A DNA stretch of 64,000 bases. It comes from Sepiola atlantica. Lineage: Eukaryota; Mollusca; Cephalopoda; Sepiida; Sepiolidae. Below are positions 55,568-64,000 of this stretch, piece after piece. Both the position numbers and the translations under genes were made by a program. The notes beneath the pieces were generated by a model that made no database searches, had not been told where the DNA came from, and saw only the letters and a program-made list of their open reading frames with translations. The stretch spans positions 56,237,946 to 56,301,945 of the forward strand of contig OY744525.1 in the NCBI GenBank assembly GCA_963556195.1, in the 5' to 3' direction. How positions within the stretch are numbered: position 1 is the stretch's first letter; the number at the start of each line of letters is the position of its first letter.

Positions 55568-56208
55568 ATGTCAAAGGTACAATATCAAAAAAAAATTCCG
55601 GAAAGAGTGGCTGAACGATTCTCACTTAAAAGATTGGATATAGGAAAAAAGGAATTCTAAAGGTGAAAGTATTCCCCAGTGCAGATTTTGTCACTGTATT
55701 ATCTTCCAAACTATCCGATTTGAAGTCCCATGCCAACACAAAAAAACACAGGAAATGCAAAGATTTTTCGAAAAGGCGACAACTTAGTGCCATTTCATCC
55801 TATGAGAAAATATACAGAATCGCAAGTAACTGAAGCACGAATGGCTATGTTTATAGCTGCTCACACGGCAATTGTAATTTGTGACCACTTGAACAATTTG
55901 TGTAAAAGCAGTTTTACAGATAGCAAGATCGCATCTCAGGTACAGATGAGAAGATCTAAATGCAGTGGTCTCATCAAGAACATTTTGTATCCCCATTTTA
56001 TGATGGATATAACCAATGCCGTAGGAAAAAAATCTTACAGTTTACTATTAGACGAATCGACAGATATTAGTATTAACAAATATCTAGGTATAACAATAAT
56101 TTATCATGATTTAAAGGGAAAAATTGTATCCACATTTCTGTCGACATTAGAAGAATGCAATGCGAGTGGTATTGTCAAAGCCTGAAGGAAGCCTTAAACA
56201 ATATTGGT
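55568..56208 (+). pseudogene. hAT-2 transposase, copy 2, 5' part
   Basis: ATG 55568 provides the N-terminus missing in copy 1, with a BED-finger-like start (RKEWLNDSHLKDW) that needs a one-base shift at the A run near 55588. The body (YTESQVTEARMAMFIAAH, YSLLLDESTDIS) matches copy 1 up to 56208 (NNIGL equivalent), where unrelated sequence begins. The gene's middle, corresponding to about 48935-49325, is absent, and its end resumes at 60747. Confidence 0.83.
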
Positions 56209-56512
56209 TAAAGCTTGGTGCATGTTACTGGTTTCGGCCAAACGGAAAATTATTTATGTGTGAAAACAATATCATGTACTTACTCACTGGTATTTTATTG
56301 TTCAATGTTGAAAAAAGTAGGAAAAATTATCCAGTAGAACTTTAATTACAAAGATTTTTACATTTTTTGTAACGTACGAGTAACCTCGATGAATATGACT
56401 CCATTGGATACAGGTCGGCAGAAAGCAAGGGCAGGTAATTTGCGGTGGTAGGACAGAAGGCCACCGGACAAAATAATTTGCAAGGGCACGTAATCAAAGA
56501 AATTCTCCGAAA
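56209..56512. other. Non-coding stretch before Merlin-2
   Basis: AT-rich; no inverted repeat matching the right side of Merlin-2 was found. CACCGGACAAAATAATTTGC near 56461 directly precedes the gene. Confidence 0.45.
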
Positions 56513-57154
56513 ATGGATGTCAACAGTTTGAACATGGACGACATTACGTATTTATGTAGAGATGTGAAGAAAGCAATAGATTTTTTGCAGTCGCAGCGGC
56601 TTATTGCTGGAATCAGTATCTGCAGATGCGGAACTGAGAGAAAATTAATTAAAGAAAAGTGTGCCGACGGCTTAATTTGGCGTTGCCCGAATCCACGTGC
56701 CGCAAGAAAATGTCCATTAGGCAGTTTTTTTTTCACAGTCCCAAATTTCATTTAAACAATTAATCAAATTTATTTATCTGTGGGCGTATGGGCGAGCCAC
56801 GTGCAGCAATGTCAAGCTAGAATGTCGTATTGCGGCACAGAAGATAGTGGTAGATTGGCGCATGTTCATGCGTGATTTGTGCGTGGAACACTTCTTGCGG
56901 CATCCACAAGTTCTTGGCGGAGAGGGTTGTACGGTCGAGATAGATGAAAGTATGGTTTCTCGGCGAAAGTACAACACTGGCCGTATGATGCGTCAACTGT
57001 GGGTTTTCGGGGGGTATGAGCCAGCCACAAAAGCAGGATTTCTTGTGACAGTACCAGCACGTAATGGCGCGACATTGATTCCAATAATAAAGAATTATGT
57101 GCGTCCAGGGACCACTATTGTTTCAGACTGTTGGCGCGCATATAACAGCCTCGA

Positions 57155-58419
57155 ATCGAAGTATGAAGAAGGGAAGCTGCTTGGTGTGCCCTTCATAGAA
57201 AGTTCCACAGGAATCCAACAGTGTAATGCTACATTGGAACTGATAGAAGCATGGGGTCTCACAGACAACATTGTAGGCTTGGTATTTGATACCACAGCAA
57301 GCAACAGTGGCATCAACAAGGGTGCAGCGAAGCTTATTGAAGAAAAACTAGGTAAAAAAGGTATTCTACTTCGCTTGTCGCCATCACATATCAGAGGTAA
57401 TAATTGGAAGTGTATGGGAGGCTGTGTTCAGCAAGGTCAAGAGTTCTGACAACCCAATGTTCAGCAATGTGAAAGAGAAGTGGGACAAGTTGGTTAAGGA
57501 CTGCCCAAGAGTTCTGGGCCTAGTTGAACAAGACTTGAAACAGAAGAAGACAAGCACAATTGCAGTCTTAAGCAATTTCCTTGAGGAAGCAAGTTCGAGG
57601 GCAGATTACAGAGAGGTGGCAGAGCTGTGCCTGATCCTGCTTGGTGAGGAACCTCCTCGAGGTATCCACTGGGCCAAGCCAGGTGCCATTCACCAAGCCC
57701 GCTGGATGGCCAGGAACATTTACTGTATGAAGATGCTCATGTTTTTCAAGGAACTAAAATACAACACGGACACTATCTTCAAGCTGGAGAGGATGAACAA
57801 GTTCCTGACCTTATTCTACACCAGCCACTGGGTGACCACCACATCTGCAGCTGATGCACCTATCCATGACCTCCAGCTTATGAAGAACATGCTGCAATAC
57901 AAGCAGTATGACTATGAACTGGCAACCTCTGTTCTCAAGAAAATGAACAACCACCGCTGGTATCTGACCCAGGAACTAGTGCCATTCACCTTGTTCAGTT
58001 CACATGCCAGCATGATCAAGTCTGCAAAAGAGAAGCTCGCAGTCAAGCTGTCAGAAACAGAGAAACCTGAGAGTTACAGGAAAGGCAAGCCAGTGTTTCC
58101 TGTCATCAATGCAGCTACAGTTCTCACAGACCTGGTAGGACCAGAGTCTCACTTTCTGTTTGATGCTCTTCGAGTGAAATGTGACTGGCTCACTACTCCT
58201 GCTGACACCTGGGAAGACAATGACAGCTACAGGAATGCACAGAAGTTTGTGAGGTCAGTGAAAGTGACCAATGATGTGGCTGAGAGAGGTGTGAAACTAA
58301 TGAGTGACTTTGCAACTCAGATCACAAGTGACCCAGAGCAAAGAAGCTGCTTACTACAAGTTGTGGAGTACCACAGGAAAAAATTTGACAGTTTCAAAAA
58401 AGCCACATTGAACAAGTGA
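57155..58419 (+). pseudogene. hAT-3: 5'-truncated hAT-like gene inside Merlin-2
   Basis: Starts in mid-gene (YEEGKLLGVPFIES) directly after the AGCCTCGA repeat. LVFDTTASNSGINKGAAKLI resembles the second Asp region of hAT-like proteins. A frameshift near 57390-57410 leads to VWEAVFSKVKSSDNPMF and a 331-codon frame to TGA 58417-58419 with RGIHWAKPGAIHQARWMAR, DTWEDNDSYRNAQKF and VTNDVAERGVKLMSDFATQI. The last resembles the conserved C-terminal part of hAT-1 exon 3 (HSQGVERAVKLTTEAS). The family is widespread and unnamed as far as I recall. The N-terminal half is absent. The 58420-58863 tail is non-coding without inverted repeat. Confidence 0.72.
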
Positions 58420-58863
58420 TAATACATGTATTAGTAACATCCTATCTGACAGTTTCTTATGGAATATATGTGTCAGTGCAGTGCTATCATACTACCAAAC
58501 TGATTTTTTGTAGTGTCCCAGCTGTTTGTGCATTAAAATTAGTTAAAATTTACACAGGTGTTCATGTATTTTATTGTGCTTACTACCATATGCAAGAAAA
58601 TTTTATTAGCTTTCATTTGGTACCACTTTCAATGCTATAGCATCAACCTCTGAAAAGCTACAATGAAAATAAGGACATAATATCCCATATTTTGCAGCGT
58701 TTTTGAAAAACGTCAACAATAAAATTACATGGCTCTTGAGGCAGGCATAGCCAAGGTCCAAGATCACAATAACTGGTATATTTAGCTAATTTAGACCTTG
58801 GAGAATGGGAATAATATCAGTTTCCATATGTTTGAAGAAAAAGGTCAATTTTGAAGAGGTCTA
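58420..58863. other. hAT-3 3' non-coding tail
   Basis: AT-rich with AATAAAATTAC near 58719. It ends GAAGAGGTCTA directly before the second AGCCTCGA (58864-58871). No poly(A) tail and no inverted repeat to the left edge of the insert. Confidence 0.6.
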
Positions 58864-59174
58864 AGCCTCGATGCTGAAGGGTTTCACCATTTGCGGGTTA
58901 ACCACAGCTACAATTTCGTAGACCCCAACACAGGGGCTACAACCAACCATGTAGAAAGGATGTGGCATGAAGCCAAGAAACGTAACAAGGCTGAATGTGG
59001 GACCCATACGCAAATGATTAAAAGCTATTTAGCTGAATTTATGTGGCATCAGAAGTACAAGATGAACAAGCTAGGCGGCCTCTTACACGAAATTGCAGAA
59101 AGATACCCAGTTTCAATTTAATTTTATTTAAATATTTACTTTCACATTACAATAAATTATGTTTTTTATCAATA

Positions 59175-59378
59175 AACCCTGTGTATCGCTTTATTGCAGG
59201 TCAATATTTTTTAAATTTTGAAATTGCTATGAAACGCAGAGAAGTGAAATTTGGTACACTGGAAGAGCATAACAAGGTGCCTTATTTCCCTGATTTTTGT
59301 GGAATTTGAACAAATATTTTGAAAATTATGCTAATTTTTCTATTTTCTGTTAATTTAAAGTGTGTATCACTTTATTGC
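59175..59378 (+). repeat. Tc1-1 left inverted repeat
   Basis: Outer direct repeat at about 59181-59198 and inner one at about 59362-59378, both reading GTGTATCRCTTTATTGC. Confidence 0.92.
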
Positions 59379-59390
59379 AGGTCTCCCAAA

Positions 59391-60400
59391 ATGCCTAGAA
59401 AGGGTCGATTGACAGCTAGTGAAAAGGACGTGTTGTTGCAGGCCTTGCAGAAGGTTTATCTCTCGTAGATCTAGCCAAGGAGCTTGGAAGAGATCGAAGA
59501 ACATTGTCTTCATTCGTTGAAAATCCAAACATCAAACCAAGGAATGACAAAAACACAAGAAAGTCAGTTTCTGCTCGTGATGTTAGAAAGATTCGACGTC
59601 AACTTATCAAGCAGCCGGGCAGCAACAGTGCTGCTATATTTGACAAGGCTGGAATATCTTCCTTGTCCAGAAAGACACGCTGCAATGTCTTAAACGAAAT
59701 TGCAAGAAGCATTAAGCCCATAGCAAGACCGGTTTTAAACCAAACTCATAAGGAAAAACGTTTGGCTTGGGCTCAGAAATACATGAAAACCAGCTTTGAA
59801 AATGTTCTTTTCACCGATGAGGCCAGAGCAACCCTTGATGGACCAGATGGGTGGGCCAAAGTTTGGAGTCCTCTTGGATTCCCTACCCCTCATCGATTCC
59901 GTCGTCAACAGGGAGGTGGAGGTGTCATGTTTTGGGCTGGAATAATCTGCGATGAACTAATTGGACCATTTCGAGTGCCAGAAGGTGTCAAACTGACAAG
60001 CCAGTCTTATATTTTATTTTTAAATGAGCATTTGTCACCATGGCTTGATGACCTTCCATTGGCGCGTCACCGCAAATTGATTTTTATGCACGACAATGCG
60101 CCATCCCACTCAGCCAAGGCTACGGCATCCTACCTTAAGTCATTAGTCATTAGTGGAGAAAATTTGATGACATGGCCACCTTGTTCTCCAGATATAAATC
60201 CAATTGAGCAGCTCTGGTCAATAATAAAGATGAAAGTTTATGAAGGAGGTGTTCAATTTTCGTCGAAGGATGAACTTTGGAGGAAGATTTTGGAAGTTTC
60301 CTATAGCATCACATCATCTCAAATCCGCCGATTGACATCATCAGTTGACAAGAGGCTATTCAAAGTGATTTTGAAGCATGGGAGTTATGTTGATAAATAA
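59391..60400 (+). pseudogene. Tc1-1 transposase (one frameshift), DD37E
   Basis: ATG 59391 starts MPRKGRLTASEKDVLLQ, the helix-turn-helix DNA-binding part. A single-base loss near 59440 moves the reading to the frame that runs to TAA 60398-60400. The rest is complete: a second helical unit (SARDVRKIRRQL), TFENVLF-like FENVLFTDEA with D (59816-59818), FMHDNAPSHSA with D (60092-60094) and SPDINPIEQLW with E (60206-60208). Exactly 37 residues lie between the second D and E, where Tc1 itself has 34, so this is a DD37E-type member of the family. Only the one frameshift prevents a full-length product. About 335 residues, normal for the family. Confidence 0.9.
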
Positions 60401-60542
60401 ATATTTCCTTAAACAAAATAATGTGAAATTCGTTCTTGTTTTTGGTTAATATTGTTACTGGATATGTTCTTTATTTCATATAAATAGAAATATGAAGTTA
60501 GAATATTGTTTTATTACCGAAAATATACATTTTTAGACACTT

Positions 60543-60746
60543 GCAATAAAGTGATACACACTTAAAATTACCAGAAAATAGAAAAATTAGCATAACTTTC
60601 AAAATATTTGTTCAAATTCCACAAAAATCAGGGAAATAAGGCACTTTGTTATGCTCTTCCATTGTACCAAATTTCACTTCTCTGCGTTTCATAGCAATTT
60701 CAAAATTAAAAAAATATTGACCTGCAATAAAGCGATACACAGGGTT
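60543..60746 (-). repeat. Tc1-1 right inverted repeat
   Basis: Reverse complement of the left repeat with scattered mismatches. Inner direct repeat GCAATAAAGTGATACAC at 60543 and outer one GCAATAAAGCGATACAC at about 60724. Confidence 0.92.
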
Positions 60747-60934
60747 TAGTGGGAAACATTGAAGAAGCCATTGACGCACATGCTTATTTGGGCTATGAAT
60801 TTGAAATAGAAATTTAAGATCTGCGAAAGAAAGGACTTCCTTCTGAAGAGGGGCCATTAAGAGAAAATTACAGTAAATTTATTATAAAACTCATTCAAGA
60901 AATACGTCATGTTGGAATTTTCTACCAGCAATTA
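60747..60934 (+). pseudogene. hAT-2 transposase, copy 2, 3' part
   Basis: Resumes with VGNIEEAIDAHAYLGYEFE as in copy 1 (49330-49512). A TAA near 60816 breaks it. It ends at the BEL-3 start TGTAACCCC (60935), the same junction as in copy 1. Confidence 0.83.
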
Positions 60935-62248
60935 TGTAACCCCTATATATTTGTATTATATTTATATCTTGTATTCTATTTTATGTTTTTCACTCCCTAT
61001 TGTTTTCGTACTTTTGATTTTTTGTACGAAACATCTTATTTGAAAAAAGTTAGTGCCAGCTCTTTGAGAGTGAGGTTGCAGATTTTGGCAGCGAATCCTT
61101 TTGCTTTCTTTTCGAGTTCGCTTGCATTGAGATTGGACGGTGTTTCGTCTAGCTCGTCGATAGAGTGGATTCTCTAAGCAAGTCTCTTCTTGAGGGTACA
61201 CTGTGAGATTCAGCACAGAAATTTGTTGTCGCATGGATTGTTGAATCAAAATTCGACATCCTAAAGTTCATGAGAATTTTGCAGTTGAAACCTTTTTGAA
61301 GGGCGAAGAAATCGTCGCTGTGACAAGTTGTTCATCCCGCGTGAGCATTTGAAGAAGAAGTTGCCGATTTGACGAATGCAGCGATGGCGTTGGAAGAACG
61401 CGTTGCCGAATTTTGACACACTCTTCATTGACGTTGGCATGAGAACTTTTGACAAAGAACTTTAAAGCATTTAAACTGCTTGTTGAGAATTGTATGTACT
61501 GTTTTGCGTTTCATTTGTTCTACCGTGTGAGTACCCTTTCCCATTATATTTATATTTCGTTAGTTTGTTTAAACGACAATTGTCCAACTGTTTTGAAAAA
61601 CAGTTTATTTGTTTTTTTCGGAGGCAGCTAGTACGTTGTTACTCCTTTTATTATTACAAGGCGTTTTGCGCCCGCGAAGGAAATATTTGCAACCTTTAAA
61701 CTCCCCTCGGAGACTTTTGTAAAATAAACTCATTTTTCTTTGACTTTAAACAAGACCACTTTTAATCTTATTTCTTCCCCCCACCCCTTTTATTTTATCC
61801 TGTTGTTGTTTTTTTCGGGTTTCTAACTGGTCGTATTTAGCCAGAAACGGGTAAATTTGCGACACCTTTTTGTTTATTTTTATTTCAGATTTTTTACCTG
61901 TTTCACATGGAATAAAGGTTTTTTCTTAAATGGAATCCGTTTGTTTTTGTTGCTTCCTTTATCTGCGTGTGACTCCGAGTAAACTGGCTGTCTAGGCAAG
62001 ATAATAATTATCATTTTGACGAAGGTAGCATAGTAAAAAATCAAAGTGTTGGTCTCCACGTGGGGTGAAGGAATGCAATAGCATCGTCTTCCCTTCCCGT
62101 TACTCCTGTGGTTCAACTCCTGAGGCTTCCCAGTTCGACAACACCCCGCATTTAATTTCATTAGACGCTTTCTCACCCTGTAGATTCGTCTCGCACCTAC
62201 TCGCTTTCCCCTTCGTCAACGCTTGTCTCAGACCACATCCACGACGCC
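60935..62248 (+). other. BEL-3 5' LTR and leader, copy 2
   Basis: Parallel to 49513-50850 with small indels. For example, a stretch of about 30 bp near 50045-50080 of copy 1 is missing here around 61464. No gene. Leader up to ATG 62249. Confidence 0.6.
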
Positions 62249-63415
62249 ATGGCAGGAAAATCCACCTCTTCGAGCAGGACTTACTCCAGGACGTCATCTG
62301 CCTCATCTAAAGCCTTAACTGCCCGCGCAGAGCTTGAGATGGCTAAGGCAAGCCTACTGTTCGTTGAGAAAGAAAACCAACTGCGGGAGGCAAGGGCTAA
62401 AATGGAGTCAGAGGAGAAAACCCTAAAGGCTGCAAGAGAGATAGCCATTAGAGAAGCTGCAGTCAGGGCCTTCGAGGAGTGTGTCAGCAGCAGTGAACGA
62501 GCATCCGCTATCGATGTTGACCAGACCCCTGCCAACCCCATGCAGCGCACAAATGAATATGTGGCTGGGCTGGCTGCTCAGGGCCACTCGCAACCCTCTG
62601 CCTTACAACCCGGAGCTCCCCAGCCAACACCACATCCCGTTTTACAACCCGCAGATCACCAACTAACACAACCCCCTGCCTTACCATTCGATCAGGCTGT
62701 TAAGACGGAGGCTTTCTTTCACCTCGTGCAAGGTCCCAAACCCGATCTATCGGACGACTATCAGATGAGTCACCTAACAGAAAACCACCCGACTACTCAA
62801 GGGACTTGATGCGCTACTTCGCCAGACGGGAACTGCTCCGAGCCAGTATGCTGAGGTTTTCTGACAAACCCAAGGACTACAGAGCCTGGAGACGCTCGGT
62901 TATCAACTCCACTGTTGACATGCGGTTGACAACTGGCGAAGAGATGGACCTGCTGATCAACTGGCTCGGACCTGCCTCGGCTACACATGCAAACCGACTA
63001 AGGACAGCCTACCTCAACTACCCTGAGAAGGGACTGTGAGAAATATGGAGTCGCCTTGAGAAAGTTTACGGATCGTTTAAAATTATTGAAGATTCACTCT
63101 TTGCGAGAATAAGTAGATTCCCAAGAGTGAGCCGGGACTATTACCGGCTGCGGGAGTTAAGCAATCTCCTCACCGAACTCCAGGCGGCAAAGGATGATGG
63201 TGATCTCCCCGGGCTCGCCCTCCTGGATACTGCTCGGGGCATCAGACCAATAGTGGAGAAGCTTCCACCCACACTACAGGACCAATGGACCTCCCATGGA
63301 ACCGCCTACAAGCGAAAACACCAGGTAGCTTTCCCCCCATTCTTCGTGTTTGTCGCATTCATCGAGTGGCAAGCAGAGGATAAAAACGACCCAAGTTTTC
63401 GTTTCGGAACCCAAG
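62249..63415 (+). pseudogene. gag: BEL-3 gag, copy 2
   Basis: Same Gag as at 50851, with coiled coil and capsid-like part. A one-base deletion near 62790 (CCACCCGAC against CCACCCTGAC in copy 1) shifts the frame, and TGA 63037-63039 follows. The capsid-like region continues to KRKHQ and then, unlike copy 1, on into FPPFFVFVAFIEWQAEDKND, which is the expected next part of the protein. It thus shows where copy 1 was truncated. Confidence 0.85.
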
Positions 63416-64000
63416 CGTGGCCCTCTCAAGCTACGAATCGAAAGCACAGCTCGGAAAGTGGTTTCCGTTCACAAGACGCTAGTTGTCTCCAAGGACATAA
63501 AGGAAATGTGTCCAATCCACAATCTGCCTCACCCTCTCCGCAGGTGTCGCACATTTAGAGGGAAACCCCTTCTCGGGAGACAAACTTATTTAAGGCAAAG
63601 GCACATTTGCTTCCGGTGCTGTTCTTCCACTCATGCTGACGATGACTGCAGGTTCGAACTGAAATGCGCGGAATGTGGAAGTGAGAACCATAACACTGCC
63701 CTTCACCCTGGACCTATACCGGAGGCTCTCCCTGCCAGAGCCATGCCAAATCATGGCGGGGAGAGGGACAGTGTTGCAACACACTGCACACAGGTTTGTG
63801 GTAGCAATCTGCTCGACAAGTCTTGTTCGAAGATTTGTTTGGTGAGAGTACATCCTGAAGGGAAAAGAGATCAAGCATTCAGAATGTACGTAATCATCGA
63901 CGAACATAGCAACAAGTCACTTGCTCGCCCAGAGTTCTTTGACTTGTTCAATGTCCGTGGCCCCACATCTTATTCACTCAAGACATGTGCGGGCGTCATA
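63416..64000 (+). pseudogene. pol: BEL-3 zinc knuckles and protease start, cut by window end
   Basis: An open frame (codon positions in phase with 63506) runs to the last base. It shows CPIHNLPHPLRRC, CFRCCSSTHADDDC and CAECGSENHNTALH (63509-63700), the Cys/His region of BEL/Pao Gag, then YVIIDEHSNKSLARPEFF and YSLKTCAGV at the end of the window. The latter stands where the aspartic protease begins, but D-x-x-S-N replaces the usual D-T/S-G. I recall similar DxQSN forms in this group. How far the polyprotein continues beyond 64000 is unknown. Confidence 0.75.

Larger units (their letters stand above)
56513..59121 (+). pseudogene. Merlin-2 transposase, split by an insertion
   Basis: ATG 56513 starts the N-terminal helix and zinc ribbon (ICRCGTERK, WRCPN). 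A frame change near 56755 leads to FIYLWAYG-like sequence and the core from 56847. Visible are TVEIDES (first Asp), RRKYNTGR, WVFGGYEP and VSDCWRAYNSL (second Asp), where the gene is cut at 57154. It resumes at 58864 with VNHSYNFVDPNTGATTNHVERMW (Glu in NHVE, about 58950) and ends at TAA 59119-59121. The 8-bp sequence AGCCTCGA stands on both sides of the insert. A second Merlin, different from Merlin-1 (identities confined to motifs). No terminal repeats recognised. Confidence 0.87.
59175..60746 (+). mobile_element. Tc1-1: Tc1/mariner element with long IR/DR termini
   Basis: 1572 bp between TA duplications (59173-59174 and 60747-60748). Terminal inverted repeats of about 204 bp (59175-59378 and 60543-60746) begin AACCCTGTGTATCGC. 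Each contains two copies of GTGTATC(G/A)CTTTATTGC, one at its outer and one at its inner end. This is the IR/DR arrangement known from Sleeping Beauty-type Tc1 elements. It encloses one transposase gene. Confidence 0.93.
55642..63335 (+). repeat. Duplicated block, copy 2 (interrupted)
   Basis: Homologous to 48355-51937 in the parts 55642-56208 and 60747-63335. A 4.5-kb region (56209-60746) containing Merlin-2, hAT-3 and Tc1-1 replaces about 390 bp of the hAT gene. Confidence 0.85.

Noticed and set aside
1..64000. CRISPR arrays, operons, ribosome-binding sites and bacterial insertion sequences
   Set aside because: The tandem repeats present (34142, 18887, 9688) lack constant repeat with unique spacers. 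Introns and retroelements show that the DNA is animal. The IS1595-like genes are eukaryotic Merlin.

Overview
The window is eukaryotic, repeat-rich DNA from an animal, most likely an aquatic invertebrate. The evidence is the mix of Merlin, hAT, Tc1/mariner, BEL/Pao, Gypsy and L1/Tx1-like elements, spliceosomal GT-AG introns, AT-rich non-coding stretches and long C or A homopolymers. The sequence alone does not let me choose between mollusc, annelid, cnidarian or chelicerate. I see no ordinary host gene, no tRNA or rRNA, and no bacterial feature. Nearly everything is a mobile element or the remains of one, and all identifiable coding strands point to the + side. Family assignments rest on motifs and memory, because no database could be searched.  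Layout. 1-4.3 kb: a broken multi-copy-type gene with a PIN/XPG-like segment and a C-terminal cysteine-rich CXC domain. 4.9-6.4 kb: a truncated LINE fragment. 6.5-9.3 kb: a decayed Gypsy element (Gypsy-A) with one LTR. 9.9-35.5 kb: one nested stack. A Merlin DNA transposon (150-bp inverted repeats, 8-bp target duplication CTATTTTT) contains a Gypsy element (Gypsy-B, LTRs at 11059 and 34444, duplication TTTG). Gypsy-B contains (i) an insert with two long intact open reading frames (12.4-16.3 kb) and (ii) a full-length LINE (18403-33186, duplication GCGCTAT). The LINE in turn carries a nearly intact BEL/Pao element in its 3' UTR (25144-32869, duplication CTTT) whose polyprotein ends in a PHD finger.  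35.6-45.5 kb: a third Gypsy (Gypsy-C, short LTRs) split by a 5-kb hAT-type element with a multi-exon transposase gene. 46.1-48.4 kb: remains of a second BEL/Pao. 48.4-51.9 kb and 55.6-63.3 kb: two copies of one block in which a BEL-type element (BEL-3) sits inside a hAT gene. The second copy is disrupted by a Merlin, which holds a piece of another hAT-like gene, and by a compact Tc1/mariner element with long IR/DR termini. Between the copies (53.3-55.3 kb) lies a Gmr1-like Gypsy fragment with a SCAN-like Gag and integrase directly behind protease. The window ends inside the BEL-3 polyprotein.  The retroelement genes work as copy-out machinery (Gag capsid, protease, reverse transcriptase, RNase H, integrase) and the DDE genes as cut-and-paste transposases. 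Almost all are inactivated by stops, frameshifts or later insertions. The least damaged units are the two 12.4-16.3 kb frames, BEL-1 (one stop, one frameshift) and the Tc1 element (one frameshift). A dense nest of decayed elements all in one orientation, without host genes, resembles known uni-strand piRNA clusters. That is offered below as a testable hypothesis.
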